Source: Rhodanobacter sp. (GTDB taxonomy: Bacteria > Pseudomonadota > Gammaproteobacteria > Xanthomonadales > Rhodanobacteraceae). From it: a stretch of DNA of 64,000 nt. The position numbers and the translations under genes are program-made. Positions within the stretch are counted from its first letter, which is position 1. Every line of letters begins with the position of its first letter. Under the pieces are notes generated by a model. That model had not been told where the DNA came from and made no database searches. It saw only the letters and a list, made by a program, of their open reading frames with translations. Of the stretch, positions 17,007 through 27,754 are shown in pieces. The DNA lies in contig JANJTA010000013.1 of the NCBI GenBank assembly GCA_024711345.1, positions 1 through 64,000 of the forward strand. The letters run 5' to 3'.

Positions 17007-17473
17007 TGTACGTACTGGACACCAACGTCATTTCCAACCTGCACAAAAACTATTACCGCAAGCGCTTTGTCTCGCTGTGGGAGGCATTTGACCAGCTCGT
17101 TGCGGACGGCGAGATCACGTCGACGCGCGAGGCCTATCACGAGCTGCACGATGGGGGACCGGGCGGTGATACTGAATGGGCCAAGGCCAATGAGAGGCTC
17201 TTCACGACACCCGACGCGAAGGAAGGTGCCTTCGTTGGGAAGATCTATTCGGTGGCGCACTTCCAGGCCAACATCGAGAAGCAAAAGCTCTTTAAGGGCG
17301 GCCGCAATGCTGATGCATTCATCGCGGCCCGCGCCTATGCCATCGGCGGCACCGTCGTGACGATGGAGCGACTCAAGCCACATGCCGTCAAGGTGCCCAA
17401 CATCTGCGATCACTTCAAGATCCCATACCTCGACCTTGAAGGCTTTATGGAGAGCGAAGGCTGGGAATTCTGA
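17006..17473 (+). CDS. DUF4411 PIN-like putative toxin
   Basis: A 155-residue protein with the PIN-domain opening MYVLDTNVISNL (acidic Asp5), a second acidic cluster, and the late AFIAARAYAIGGTVVTME segment with the GGRNADAF acidic site. It matches the DUF4411 family, which is predicted to be a PIN-like RNase and is typically encoded directly after an HTH-ImmA/IrrE gene, as here (1-bp overlap). The probable role is the toxin of a two-gene module. This is inferred from family and context; no activity is shown by sequence alone. Confidence 0.82.
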   Translation: MYVLDTNVISNLHKNYYRKRFVSLWEAFDQLVADGEITSTREAYHELHDGGPGGDTEWAKANERLFTTPDAKEGAFVGKIYSVAHFQANIEKQKLFKGGRNADAFIAARAYAIGGTVVTMERLKPHAVKVPNICDHFKIPYLDLEGFMESEGWEF

Positions 17474-17493
17474 GCAATCCTGGCATTAGTCAC

Positions 17494-18135
17494 CTAAAAG
17501 TCGCTTTGATCAGGCTGAGGGACGCCGGCCACGATTACTTGCAGCAGGACACCCTCCTGCCCCCTTTTGTGCAACTGAAACTCGGGTCTGAAACTCGGGC
17601 CAGAGTGCACTTTTGAGCAGTTGCTCCTGACCGAACCGAAGCTCTCTCGCCCCCTGGAGGCCGTCCTCAAGACAGCGGCTCTGGTAACCAGCTCCTCCGC
17701 CACCGCGCAGCGGTGGCGCACCGAGTGCGCGCCAGGATGGCGCGCTGCTCTACCCGGGGCCCCTGTGCGGCGGTGAGGCGGGGACGACAGGCCGCACAGC
17801 GGGAGTCGACAGGATGTCGACTCCTTTTCGCACGGGCAGGCGACGGCATGGATGCCGGAGTTGAGGCAACGCAGGAGCAGTTGCCCGATGCCCGTTCGAA
17901 AAGCCCGGCCCCGACTCACGGACTTGCCGGGCAGGAGCCCGGCAAGCGCCAAGCGGGGTGGCCTTTCTCTTGGGTTACTTTCTCTTTGGCCACGCAAAGA
18001 GAAAGTAACTCGGGCGCCGCAGGCGCACGAAAGCTCTTCGCTTTTTGAATCATCAAATCGAAAGGCAACAGCATCGCCCGCGAGCGGGCTCCTACAGCGG
18101 GACCCCAAGGTGACTGCCGCGGGAGAGGGACCCAC
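17494..18135. repeat. Non-coding stretch with a dispersed Xanthomonadales repeat
   Basis: The 713 bp between DUF4411 and prfC have no convincing gene. The minus-strand open frame (17494-18135) carries strings such as VTFSLRGQRESNPRERPP and RHPGAHSVRHRCA, which I recognise as belonging to a repeat scattered through Xanthomonadales genomes and often mis-annotated as small hypothetical proteins. Inside is an inverted repeat around TTACTTTCTCTTTGGC (about 17966-18010), and a lone copy of the GTAGGAGC element arm lies at 18073-18095. Its position beside the toxin-antitoxin-like islet suggests an insertion-prone site. Confidence 0.6.
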
Positions 18136-18186
18136 CCCCGATCCACGCTACAATTGCCGGTTCGCGCTTCCGCCGACCCGCACCCC

Positions 18187-19788
<1,602 letters not shown>

Positions 19789-19801
19789 CGCAGGCGCGCA
19801 A

Positions 19802-19832
19802 AACGCCCCGGTGATCCTCCCGCCGGGGCGTT
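19802..19832 (+). terminator. Hairpin after prfC
   Basis: A 10-bp stem (AACGCCCCGG with its complement) around an 11-base loop, 13 bp after the prfC stop. There is no T-run, so it is a weak terminator candidate or a transcript-stabilising hairpin. Confidence 0.5.
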
Positions 19833-19889
19833 AGGGCGGGAGTCCGGAGTCCGCGTGCTAACGTGCGAGGCTTTACCAGGGGAACACGC

Positions 19890-20783
19890 ATGCACGACCA
19901 GGCCATCGCCTTCACCACGCCGCCCGATGCGCCACGCCTGCGGCGCTGGCTGCTTTCCCCGCCGGGGCGGATCGCGATCTTCCTGGCCTGGCTGGTCGGC
20001 CTGATGGTGATGCTGCGGTTCGGCCTGCTGGCGCTGGGCATGGGCCGGGACACGCCGGTCCTGCAGCAGAACCTGGCGCAGTTCGTCGCCCGCGGGCTGG
20101 TACCGCTGGCGGCCTACCTGATCCTGGTGAAGCTGATCGAGCGTCGGGCGCTCGGCGAGCTGGCGCCCCGCTCGCTGCTGCCGCAGGGCCTGCTCGGTGC
20201 GCTGGGCGGGCTGCTGCTGTTCAGCGCCGTGGTGGCCGTGCTGTGGCTGGCCGGCAGCTACCACGTCAGCGCCATCCAGCCGCACGCACCATGGCTGGGC
20301 GCGCTGCTGGTGGTGGGCCTGGGTGCGGGCATCGGCGAGGAGATCGTCTTCCGCGGCGTGCTGTTCCGCATCGTGGAGGAAGGCCTGGGCACCTGGTGGG
20401 CGCTGGGCATTTCCGCGCTGCTGTTCGGCGCCATCCACGCGGCCAACCCCGGCGCCACGCTGTGGAGTTCGGCGGCCATCGCGATCGAGGCCGGCCTGCT
20501 GTTCGGCATGGTCTACCACGTGACCCGCTCGCTGGCGGCGTGCATGGGCCTGCATGCAGCATGGAACTTCGCTCAGGGCACGATCTACGGCATCCCGGTT
20601 TCCGGCACCGCCGCCGAGGGCTGGCTGGTCTCCACCCGCAGCGGCCCGGACTGGCTGAGCGGCGGCGCGTTCGGCGCCGAGGCCTCGGTGGTCGCGCTGG
20701 CGCTGTGCTCGCTGGGCACGCTCGGCCTGCTGGCCGTGGCGCGGCGGCGGCGCTCGATCGTGCCGCCGGCTTGGCGCCGCTGA
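19890..20783 (+). CDS. CPBP family intramembrane metalloprotease
   Basis: A 297-residue inner-membrane protein with about seven to eight hydrophobic helices. The CPBP (CAAX protease and bacteriocin-processing, Abi) motifs are all present: GEEIVFRGVLFRIVEE (motif 1, near residues 148-163), FGAIHAANPG (motif 2) and HAAWNFAQG (motif 3), giving the Glu/His set expected of the glutamate-type intramembrane protease. Substrate unknown. CCAGGGGAA precedes the ATG at a good distance and decides the start. Followed by the hybrid kinase gene 71 bp downstream. Confidence 0.9.
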   Translation: MHDQAIAFTTPPDAPRLRRWLLSPPGRIAIFLAWLVGLMVMLRFGLLALGMGRDTPVLQQNLAQFVARGLVPLAAYLILVKLIERRALGELAPRSLLPQGLLGALGGLLLFSAVVAVLWLAGSYHVSAIQPHAPWLGALLVVGLGAGIGEEIVFRGVLFRIVEEGLGTWWALGISALLFGAIHAANPGATLWSSAAIAIEAGLLFGMVYHVTRSLAACMGLHAAWNFAQGTIYGIPVSGTAAEGWLVSTRSGPDWLSGGAFGAEASVVALALCSLGTLGLLAVARRRRSIVPPAWRR

Positions 20784-20854
20784 AGCGGTGACCGCCATGC
20801 GTCGACCTGCGCCGGCATGCGACAGGCGACGGCGCAAACTGCGATGATCGGGGC

Positions 20855-23689
20855 ATGCCTACGACCCGCTCGCCCAACACCTGGCTGGCCGACCGGCCGC
20901 TGCAGCACAAGATCGTGCTGGCCATCGGCCTGCTGCTGGGGCTGTTCCTGCTGACCAGTGCGATCACCCTGCATTCGCTGCGCCAGCAGGAGGACGACCG
21001 CGGCTGGTCGATGCATACCTACCAGGCGCTGCTGCAGCTGGACCACCTGCTGCAGTCGGTGCAGGCCGGCCAGGTCGGTGCCCGCGGCTACCTGCTGACC
21101 CAGGATGCCGCCCAGCACTACGCCTTCGAGAGCGCCCACCGGGATCTGCACACCGATCTCGCGCGGCTGCGCGAACTGATGTCGGACAGCCCGCTGCAGC
21201 TGTCGCGCATCGACAAGGTGGAGGAGATGGCGCAGCTGTGGCAGCGCGAATTCCGCAGCGGGGTGGTCGACGCCCTCGCGGGCCTGGACACGCTCGACCC
21301 CGCGCAGGCGGCGCTGCAGCGGCAGCGCATCCAGTCCGACTACCTGAAGCATCGCAGCATCAGCGCGAAGGAAATCAAGGACGTCATCACCCAGATGACA
21401 CTGGAGGAGGAGCGGCTGCTGTTCGCGCGCAACCGGGCCCTGGACCGGACCATCGCCATCACCCGCATGGTCGATATGGTGGCGGCCGTGCTCGTCATCC
21501 TGCTCGGCCTGGCGGTGGTGCGGCTGACCCTGCGCCTGGTCACCCGCCCGCTGCGCGGCCTGACCGACCAGCTGACCCGGTTGGCCAACCACGACCACGA
21601 CTTCGAGATCCATCGGCTGGACCGCCGCGACGAGATTGGCGAGATCGCCCGCGCCCTGCAGGTGTTCAAGCGGATGTCGATGGAGACCGAGGCGCAGAGC
21701 TGGATCAAGGAGCAGGTGTCGGCCATCGCCCACCTGCTGCTGCAGGCCACCACGCACAAGGAGTTTGCGCAGTGGCTGACCAGCGCGCTGGTGCCGCTGT
21801 GCAAGGCCGGCGTGGGTCTGTTCTATTCCTACGACGACACGCGCCAGCGGCTCGACCTGATCGGCAGCTACGGCTTGCGCCTGAGCCACCGCTCGGCCGA
21901 CCAGTACCTGCCGGGCGAGGGCCTGGCCGGCCAGTGCGCGCTCGAGCGCAAGCCGATCGTCCTGGACGACGTGCCGGCCAACTACCTGCACATCGACTCC
22001 GGCAGCGGCGAGGCGCTGCCCGGTCATCTGCTGATCCTGCCGGTGCTGTACCGCGACACCCTGATCGGCGTGCTGGAACTGGCCGGCTTCACCGCGCCGA
22101 GTCCACTGGCGCGGCAGCTGCTGGACGAACTGCTGCCGCTGGTGGCGCTGAGCCTGGAGAACATCAACCGCACGGTCAGCGTGGAGGGCCTGCTGCTGCG
22201 CACGCAGGAACAGGCCGACGAGCTGCGCGTGTCCGAGCTGGTGATGCGCCAGCAGAAGGAGGTGCTGCGCGACAACAACGATGCGCTGCAGGCGAAGACG
22301 GAAGAGCTGGAGGAACAATCCCGCCGCTTGATCGCCTCGGAGGAAGAGCTGCGTCTGCAGGCCGAGGAACTGCGGGCCTCCAACGAGGAACTGCGCGAGA
22401 TGACCGAAAGCCTCAATCGGCAGAAGTACGTGCTGGAGGACCTGCAGCAGGAAACCGCCGACAAGGCCGCCGAGCTGGCGCGCGCCAGCCAGTACAAGTC
22501 CGAGTTCCTCGCCAACATGTCACACGAGCTGCGCACGCCGCTGAACAGCCTGTTGATCCTGTCGCGCGACCTGGCCGGCAACACTGCCGGCAACCTCGAC
22601 GCCGAACAGGTCGAGTCGGCGCAGGTCATCCACGACGCCGGCAACAGCCTGCTGCACCTGATCAACGACATCCTCGATCTGTCCAAGATCGAGGCCGGCA
22701 AGATGGAACTGGTGATCGACGAGCTGCCGTTGGCCGAACTGGCGCAGAGGCTGCGCCGCACGTTCGGCCACGTCGCCGCGCAGAAGTCGCTGGCGTTCGC
22801 GCTGGAAATCGCGCCCGAGCTGCCGGCCGTCCTTCACACCGACGGCGCGCGGCTCGAACAGATCGCCAACAATCTGCTCGGCAACGCCTTCAAGTTCACC
22901 GCCGAAGGCGCGGTGCGCGTGCACGTCGGCCGCCCGGACGGCGAGGTCGACGTGCCCGAACCGCTGCGCGACCGGCCACTGATCGCGTTGGTCGTCGAGG
23001 ACACCGGCATCGGCATTCCCGCCAACAAGCTCGAGCGCATCTTCAACGCGTTCGAGCAGGTGGACGCCGGCACCAGTCGGCAGTTCGGCGGCACCGGCCT
23101 GGGCCTGGCCATCTCGCGGCGGATGGCGAGGATGCTGGGCGGCGACCTGGTCGTGCGCAGCGAGGTGGGCCGCGGCAGCCGTTTCATCCTGCTGCTGCCC
23201 GAAGAACCGCCGACGATCGCGCCGGCCGACCCGGCGGAAATCGGCGCCGCGCCCGGCTGGCCGGCTGCCCCGCCCCGCCCCGCGACCGCCCGGCCGACGC
23301 CGCCCTGCAGCGAGCTGGTCGGCCACCGCGTGCTGCTGGTGGACGACGACATGCGCAACCTGTTCGCGCTGTCCAAGGTACTGCGCGGCTGGGGCATGCA
23401 GGTGAGCCTGGCGCAGGACGGCGCCAAGGCGCTGCGCATGCTGGCCGACGAGGCGATGCCGGAGCTGCTGCTGATCGACATCATGATGCCGGGCATGGAC
23501 GGCTACGAGATGATCCGCACGATCCGCGCGCAGCCGCGCTACGGCGCCCTGCCGATCATCGCGCTGACCGCCAAGGCGATGCACGGCGACCGCGAGAAGT
23601 GCCTGGCGATGGGCGCCAGCGACTACCTGTCCAAGCCGATCGACCTCGATCGCCTGGCAACGGCGCTGCTCGCCTGGCTGCGGCACTGA
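20855..23689 (+). CDS. Hybrid sensor histidine kinase (CHASE3-HAMP-GAF-HisKA-HATPase-REC)
   Basis: A 944-residue membrane sensor kinase. Order: TM1 (about 20-40), periplasmic CHASE3-like helical domain (about 45-195), TM2 (about 205-225), HAMP (227-280), GAF (about 288-435), a long coiled coil (440-540), HisKA with phospho-His557 in ANMSHELRTPLNSL, HATPase (N box near 661, DTGIGIPANKLERIF, GGTGLGLAISRRMA), and a receiver (from about 824) with phospho-acceptor Asp875 in LLLIDIMMPGMDGYE and the late Lys in YLSKPIDLD. The signal sensed is unknown. It is followed at once by a REC-GGDEF gene, so a phosphorelay from this kinase to that diguanylate cyclase is a reasonable inference. Confidence 0.93.
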   Translation: MPTTRSPNTWLADRPLQHKIVLAIGLLLGLFLLTSAITLHSLRQQEDDRGWSMHTYQALLQLDHLLQSVQAGQVGARGYLLTQDAAQHYAFESAHRDLHTDLARLRELMSDSPLQLSRIDKVEEMAQLWQREFRSGVVDALAGLDTLDPAQAALQRQRIQSDYLKHRSISAKEIKDVITQMTLEEERLLFARNRALDRTIAITRMVDMVAAVLVILLGLAVVRLTLRLVTRPLRGLTDQLTRLANHDHDFEIHRLDRRDEIGEIARALQVFKRMSMETEAQSWIKEQVSAIAHLLLQATTHKEFAQWLTSALVPLCKAGVGLFYSYDDTRQRLDLIGSYGLRLSHRSADQYLPGEGLAGQCALERKPIVLDDVPANYLHIDSGSGEALPGHLLILPVLYRDTLIGVLELAGFTAPSPLARQLLDELLPLVALSLENINRTVSVEGLLLRTQEQADELRVSELVMRQQKEVLRDNNDALQAKTEELEEQSRRLIASEEELRLQAEELRASNEELREMTESLNRQKYVLEDLQQETADKAAELARASQYKSEFLANMSHELRTPLNSLLILSRDLAGNTAGNLDAEQVESAQVIHDAGNSLLHLINDILDLSKIEAGKMELVIDELPLAELAQRLRRTFGHVAAQKSLAFALEIAPELPAVLHTDGARLEQIANNLLGNAFKFTAEGAVRVHVGRPDGEVDVPEPLRDRPLIALVVEDTGIGIPANKLERIFNAFEQVDAGTSRQFGGTGLGLAISRRMARMLGGDLVVRSEVGRGSRFILLLPEEPPTIAPADPAEIGAAPGWPAAPPRPATARPTPPCSELVGHRVLLVDDDMRNLFALSKVLRGWGMQVSLAQDGAKALRMLADEAMPELLLIDIMMPGMDGYEMIRTIRAQPRYGALPIIALTAKAMHGDREKCLAMGASDYLSKPIDLDRLATALLAWLRH

Positions 23690-23763
23690 GTACGACGGCA
23701 TTCATGCCCGCCACCGGTTGCAAGGGTTAAGGTAAGCCCAAGCCTGCCCGACTGGTGAACACG

Positions 23764-24756
23764 ATGCTGCCGAAGATCCTGATCGTCGACGACACCGCCG
23801 CCAACCTGGTCGCCATGCGCCGGCTGCTCGCCCACAGCGGCGCTGAGCTGTTCGAGGCGCGCAGCGGCAACGAGGCGCTGGCGCTGTGCCTGGATCACGA
23901 GTTCGCGCTGATCCTGCTCGACGTCAACATGCCGGACATGGACGGCTTCGAGGTCGCCGCCCTGCTCGGCGAGGCCGAGCACCTGCGCGACACCCCGATC
24001 ATCTTCGTCACCGCCGCCTACGCCGACGACATGAACCGGCTCAAGGGCTACCGCTCCGGCGCGGTGGACTACATCGCCAAGCCGATCAACGACGTGATCC
24101 TGCAGTCGAAGGTGCGCGTGTTCCTGGAGCTGTACGCGGCGCGCCGGAAGCTGCAGCAGGCGCTGGACGAGTTGGCCGAGCGCAACGAGGAACTCACCCG
24201 CGAAATCGCCGAACGCAAGCTGATGGAGGCGATGGTGCGCCATCAGGCCCAGCACGACCCGCTGACCGGCCTGCCGAACCGCATCCTGTTCCACGACCGC
24301 CTGTACGGCGCGATCCAGCGCGCGAACCGCCACCACGGCCGCTTCGCGCTGGCCTGCATCGACATTGATGGCTTCAAGCTCGTGAACGACAGCCACGGCC
24401 ACGCCGCCGGCGACGCCCTGCTGCAGGAGATCGCCGCGCGGCTGTCGGCGCAACTGCGCAGCAACGACACGGTGGCCCGGCTGGGCGGCGACGAGTTCGC
24501 GCTGGTGCTGGAGGACGTCGAGGGCCCGCAGCCGGCGCTGCACCTGGGCGAGAAGCTGTGCGCCGCGCTGGCCGAGCCCTATGCGCTGAGCGTCAACGGC
24601 CACGCCATCGAGGTGCGCGTCGGCGCCAGCATCGGCATCGTGCCTTACCGGCCGGACGGCCGCGCCGACGCCGACGAGCAGCTGATGCAGGCGGCCGACC
24701 GCGCCATGTACGAGGCCAAGCGCAGCGGCAAGAACCGCTGCGTGCTGGCCGATTGA
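23764..24756 (+). CDS. REC-GGDEF response regulator (diguanylate cyclase)
   Basis: Makes cyclic di-GMP when its receiver is phosphorylated; cytoplasmic. The 330-residue product has a receiver domain (phospho-acceptor Asp53 in LILLDVNMPDMDG, Lys in YIAKPINDV), a short coiled coil (about 122-160) and an active GGDEF domain with GGDEF at 241-245. The inhibitory I-site is intact: RSND lies five residues before GGDEF, so product inhibition is expected. The start could be GTG 9 bp upstream; the ATG at 23764 is used, and neither has a strong ribosome-binding site. It sits 74 bp after the hybrid kinase gene and probably works with it. Confidence 0.92.
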   Translation: MLPKILIVDDTAANLVAMRRLLAHSGAELFEARSGNEALALCLDHEFALILLDVNMPDMDGFEVAALLGEAEHLRDTPIIFVTAAYADDMNRLKGYRSGAVDYIAKPINDVILQSKVRVFLELYAARRKLQQALDELAERNEELTREIAERKLMEAMVRHQAQHDPLTGLPNRILFHDRLYGAIQRANRHHGRFALACIDIDGFKLVNDSHGHAAGDALLQEIAARLSAQLRSNDTVARLGGDEFALVLEDVEGPQPALHLGEKLCAALAEPYALSVNGHAIEVRVGASIGIVPYRPDGRADADEQLMQAADRAMYEAKRSGKNRCVLAD

Positions 24757-24775
24757 ACGCGCGCCAGCGGCCTGC

Positions 24776-25249
24776 TCAGCCGCGCTTGCGCGGCGACACC
24801 CACATCAGCACGCGCGCGCGGAACACGGTGTCGCCCACGCCGTCCATCACCTCCACCCTGACCGGCCACTCGTAGCCGTCTGCGGACAGCCGTGCGGCCG
24901 CCTCCGGCGTAGCCACGCCGTGCATCGTGCCGACGGCTTTTTTCAGGTAGTCGACCGTCATGCCCTTCGGAATCCAGCGCAGCTCCGCCGGGAGGGTTGC
25001 GTCGGTCATCACCCCGGCGGCGAGTTCGGCCAGGTTGCACAGCGCGATCGCGTGCACCGTGCCGAGGTGGTTGTGCACGCGGTGGCGATCGCGGATGCGC
25101 ACTTCGCAGCGCCCGGGTTCCAGCGCCACGAAGCATGGCGCGATAGTGGCAAAGTATGGCGCCTTCAGGCAGACCAGCCGCGAGAAGATCCAGTGGCCCG
25201 CCGGCCAGCGCGTGATGCGGCGGTACAGCGACAGCACCGGGGCACTCAT
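24776..25249 (-). CDS. DUF4442 hotdog-fold thioesterase-like protein
   Basis: A 157-residue hotdog-fold protein of the DUF4442 family, related to acyl-CoA thioesterases. The conserved segment HRVHNHLGTVHAIALCNLAELAAG (about 56-79) is the hotdog helix with its usual Asn-His-x-Gly-Thr-x-His signature. It is the third gene of the minus-strand unit hydrolase-fadE-DUF4442, which points to fatty-acid or acyl-CoA metabolism. A strong terminator hairpin separates it from fadE, so its expression may be lower or regulated. GGAGGGTGG lies just before the ATG. Substrate unknown. Confidence 0.82.
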   Translation of the reverse strand: MSAPVLSLYRRITRWPAGHWIFSRLVCLKAPYFATIAPCFVALEPGRCEVRIRDRHRVHNHLGTVHAIALCNLAELAAGVMTDATLPAELRWIPKGMTVDYLKKAVGTMHGVATPEAAARLSADGYEWPVRVEVMDGVGDTVFRARVLMWVSPRKRG

Positions 25250-25264
25250 CTTTCCACCCTCCGC

Positions 25265-25294
25265 AAAAAGCGCCGGCCCGCGACGCGGGCCGGC
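25265..25294 (-). terminator. Terminator between fadE and the DUF4442 gene
   Basis: On the minus strand an 11-bp GC stem (GCCGGCCCGCG with its complement, 25294-25272) is followed by GCTTTTT. It lies in the 54 bp between the two genes and is a strong intrinsic terminator by shape. It would end or attenuate the fadE transcript before the downstream gene. Confidence 0.8.
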
Positions 25295-25303
25295 TGATTC
25301 GGT

Positions 25304-27754
25304 CTACGCGGCGTCCGCCCGCGTCTTGAACGCGCGCAGCTCGTCGGAGTCGAAGTCGTCCACCGAGATGAACTCGAACACGCCTTCGCGCACGCGCCGC
25401 AGCAGGTTCGCCTCGGCTTCCGAGATCACCCCGGCCTGCTGTGCCTCGGCCAGCTGGCCCAGGTAGTCGTGCGCTGCGAACTGGCCCGCCTTCTGCGCCT
25501 TGCCGAACTTGCGCTCGACCGGCTCGGCGGCGATCACGTCGGGCAGCAGCGCCTTCATGCGGCCGATCGTGTTGTTCGCCGTGGGCGTGGTGTAGACCCA
25601 GTCGGTGAGGCGGTCGAGCGCGTCGTTCGGCGCGGTGAGCAGCGCGGCGACACGGCGGCCGAGGCGGTCGGACGGCGGCACCTCGCGCCGGCCCAGCGGG
25701 AACACCAGCGCGCGCAGCAACCACGCCACCGGACGCACCGGGAAGTTGCGGATCGCGCCGTCCAGCGCGTTCTGGATCAGCCACATGCACTCGTGGAAGC
25801 CCCAGGCCAGGAACGGCCGGTCCGCTTCCGGCCGGCCGGTGTCCTCGTAGCGCTTGAGCATGGCGCTGGCGATGTACAGGTAGCTCAGCACGTCGCCCAG
25901 GCGCGCGGAGAGTTTCTCCTTGAACTTCAGCTTGCCGCCGAGCACGCCCATGAACACGTCGGCGGTGAGCGCCAGCGCGGCGGAGTAGCGGTCGAGCTTG
26001 CGGTAGTAGCGGCGGGTGTAGGCATCACCGGCGGTTTCGCCCAGGCGCGCGCCGGAGAGGCCCATCGCGAAGCTGCGCACCGCGTTGGAGAGGCCGAAGC
26101 CGATATGGCCGAACAGCAGCCGGTCGAACGTCTTCAGTTGCTCGCCGCGATCGGCGATCGACAGCGCCTGCATTTCCTTCAGCACGTAGGGATGGCAGCG
26201 GATCGCGCCCTGGCCGAAGATCATCAGGCTGCGCGTCATGATGTTGGCGCCTTCCACCGTGATCGCGATCGGCACCGCCGACCAGCCGCGCCCGGCGTAG
26301 TTCTTCGGGCCCAGCTGCACCGCCTTGCCGCCGTGCACGTCCATGGTGTCGGCGGCGATCTGCCGCGCCCACTCAGTGGCGTGGTACTTGGCGATCGCCG
26401 ACGGCACCGCCGGCTTCTCGCCGCGGTCGACCGCCGCCGCGGTGGCGCGCGACAGCGCGGCGGTGGCATAGGTGAGGCCGCCGATGCGCGCCAGCGCTTC
26501 CTCGACGCCCTCGAAACGGGCCACCGCCAGGCCGAACTGCTTGCGCATGCGCGCGTATGCGCCGGTGGCCAGCGCCGAAGCGCGCATGCCGCCGGTGGCG
26601 TTGGACGGCAGCGAGATCGCGCGGCCGACCGACAGGCATTCGACCAGCATGCGCCAGCCGTGGCCGGCCATGTGCGGACCACCGATCAATACCGACAGCG
26701 GCGCGAACACGTCCTTGCCGCGCACCGGCCCGTTCTGGAACGGGATGTTCAGCGGGAAGTGGCGGCGGCCGATCTCCAGCCCCGGCGTGGAGCGCGGCAG
26801 CAGCGCCAGGGTGATGCCGAGGTCTTCCTTGTCGCCGAGCAGGTGCTCGGGGTCGTACATGCGGAAGGCCAGGCCGACCACCGTGGCGATCGGCGCCAGC
26901 GTGATGTAGCGCTTGTCGAAGGTGAGCCGGATGCCCAGCGTCTCGACGCCGTCGACGACCTGCTTGCAGACGATGCCCACGTCGGGGATCGAGGTGGCGT
27001 CGGAGCCGGCGTAGGGGCCGGTCAAGGCGAAGCAGGGAATCTCCTCGCCCACCGCCAGGCGCGGCAGGTAGTGGTTCTTCTGCTCCTCCGAGCCGTAGTG
27101 CAGCAACAGCTCGGCCGGTCCCAGCGAGTTCGGCACGGCCACCGTGGAGGACAGCGTGGCGGACACGGTGGACAGCTTCTGCAACACCGCCGAATGCGCC
27201 AGCGCGGAGAACTCCAGGCCACCGTAGCGCTTCGGGATGATCATGCCGAAGAAGCGGTGCTTCTTGATGAACTCCCACACGTTCGGCGGCAGGTCGGCCA
27301 GCTCGTGGGTGATCTGCCAGTCATCGATCATGCCGCAGAGTTGTTCCACCGGACCGTCCATGAAGGCCTGCTCCTCCACGGAGAGCTCGGGCTTCGGCTG
27401 CTTCAGCAATTCGTGCCAGTCCGGCTTGCCGGAGAACAGCTCACCCTCGAAACCGACCGTGCCGGCCTCCAGCGCGGTCTGCTCGGTCTCGGACAGCTTC
27501 GGCGTGACCTTGGCGAACAGCTTCAGGATCGGCAGGCTGATCTGCTGGCGACGGAAATCCACCAGCAGCAGCGGCAACGCGATGGCCAGCTCGATCACCA
27601 GCAGGATCGCCGTGGTCCACGGCGCATGCACGATCAGGCCGACCACCAGCGTGGCGGCGAGCGTGGCGATCGCCCAGCTGCGCAGGCTGCTGCGGTGGTA
27701 GGCACAGGCGCCGGTGGCAACGAGTGCCGCCAGCAGGGTCAGTATCACGGACAT
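25304..27754 (-). CDS. fadE: Acyl-CoA dehydrogenase FadE
   Basis: First step of fatty-acid beta-oxidation: FAD-dependent dehydrogenation of acyl-CoA, passing electrons to ETF. The 816-residue product matches the large FadE form (E. coli, 814 residues). It has two N-terminal hydrophobic segments (about 3-22 and 33-64), which suggest membrane association, then the acyl-CoA dehydrogenase N, middle and C domains (GMIIPKRYGGLEFSALAHS, ALTGPYAGSDATSIPD, GLTYATAALSRAT) and the FadE-specific C-terminal domain. The upstream hydrolase gene overlaps its start by 10 bp. A divergent TetR gene is its likely regulator. ETF (60479-62315) and ETF-QO (55602-57212) are also in this window. Confidence 0.95.
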   Translation of the reverse strand: MSVILTLLAALVATGACAYHRSSLRSWAIATLAATLVVGLIVHAPWTTAILLVIELAIALPLLLVDFRRQQISLPILKLFAKVTPKLSETEQTALEAGTVGFEGELFSGKPDWHELLKQPKPELSVEEQAFMDGPVEQLCGMIDDWQITHELADLPPNVWEFIKKHRFFGMIIPKRYGGLEFSALAHSAVLQKLSTVSATLSSTVAVPNSLGPAELLLHYGSEEQKNHYLPRLAVGEEIPCFALTGPYAGSDATSIPDVGIVCKQVVDGVETLGIRLTFDKRYITLAPIATVVGLAFRMYDPEHLLGDKEDLGITLALLPRSTPGLEIGRRHFPLNIPFQNGPVRGKDVFAPLSVLIGGPHMAGHGWRMLVECLSVGRAISLPSNATGGMRASALATGAYARMRKQFGLAVARFEGVEEALARIGGLTYATAALSRATAAAVDRGEKPAVPSAIAKYHATEWARQIAADTMDVHGGKAVQLGPKNYAGRGWSAVPIAITVEGANIMTRSLMIFGQGAIRCHPYVLKEMQALSIADRGEQLKTFDRLLFGHIGFGLSNAVRSFAMGLSGARLGETAGDAYTRRYYRKLDRYSAALALTADVFMGVLGGKLKFKEKLSARLGDVLSYLYIASAMLKRYEDTGRPEADRPFLAWGFHECMWLIQNALDGAIRNFPVRPVAWLLRALVFPLGRREVPPSDRLGRRVAALLTAPNDALDRLTDWVYTTPTANNTIGRMKALLPDVIAAEPVERKFGKAQKAGQFAAHDYLGQLAEAQQAGVISEAEANLLRRVREGVFEFISVDDFDSDELRAFKTRADAA

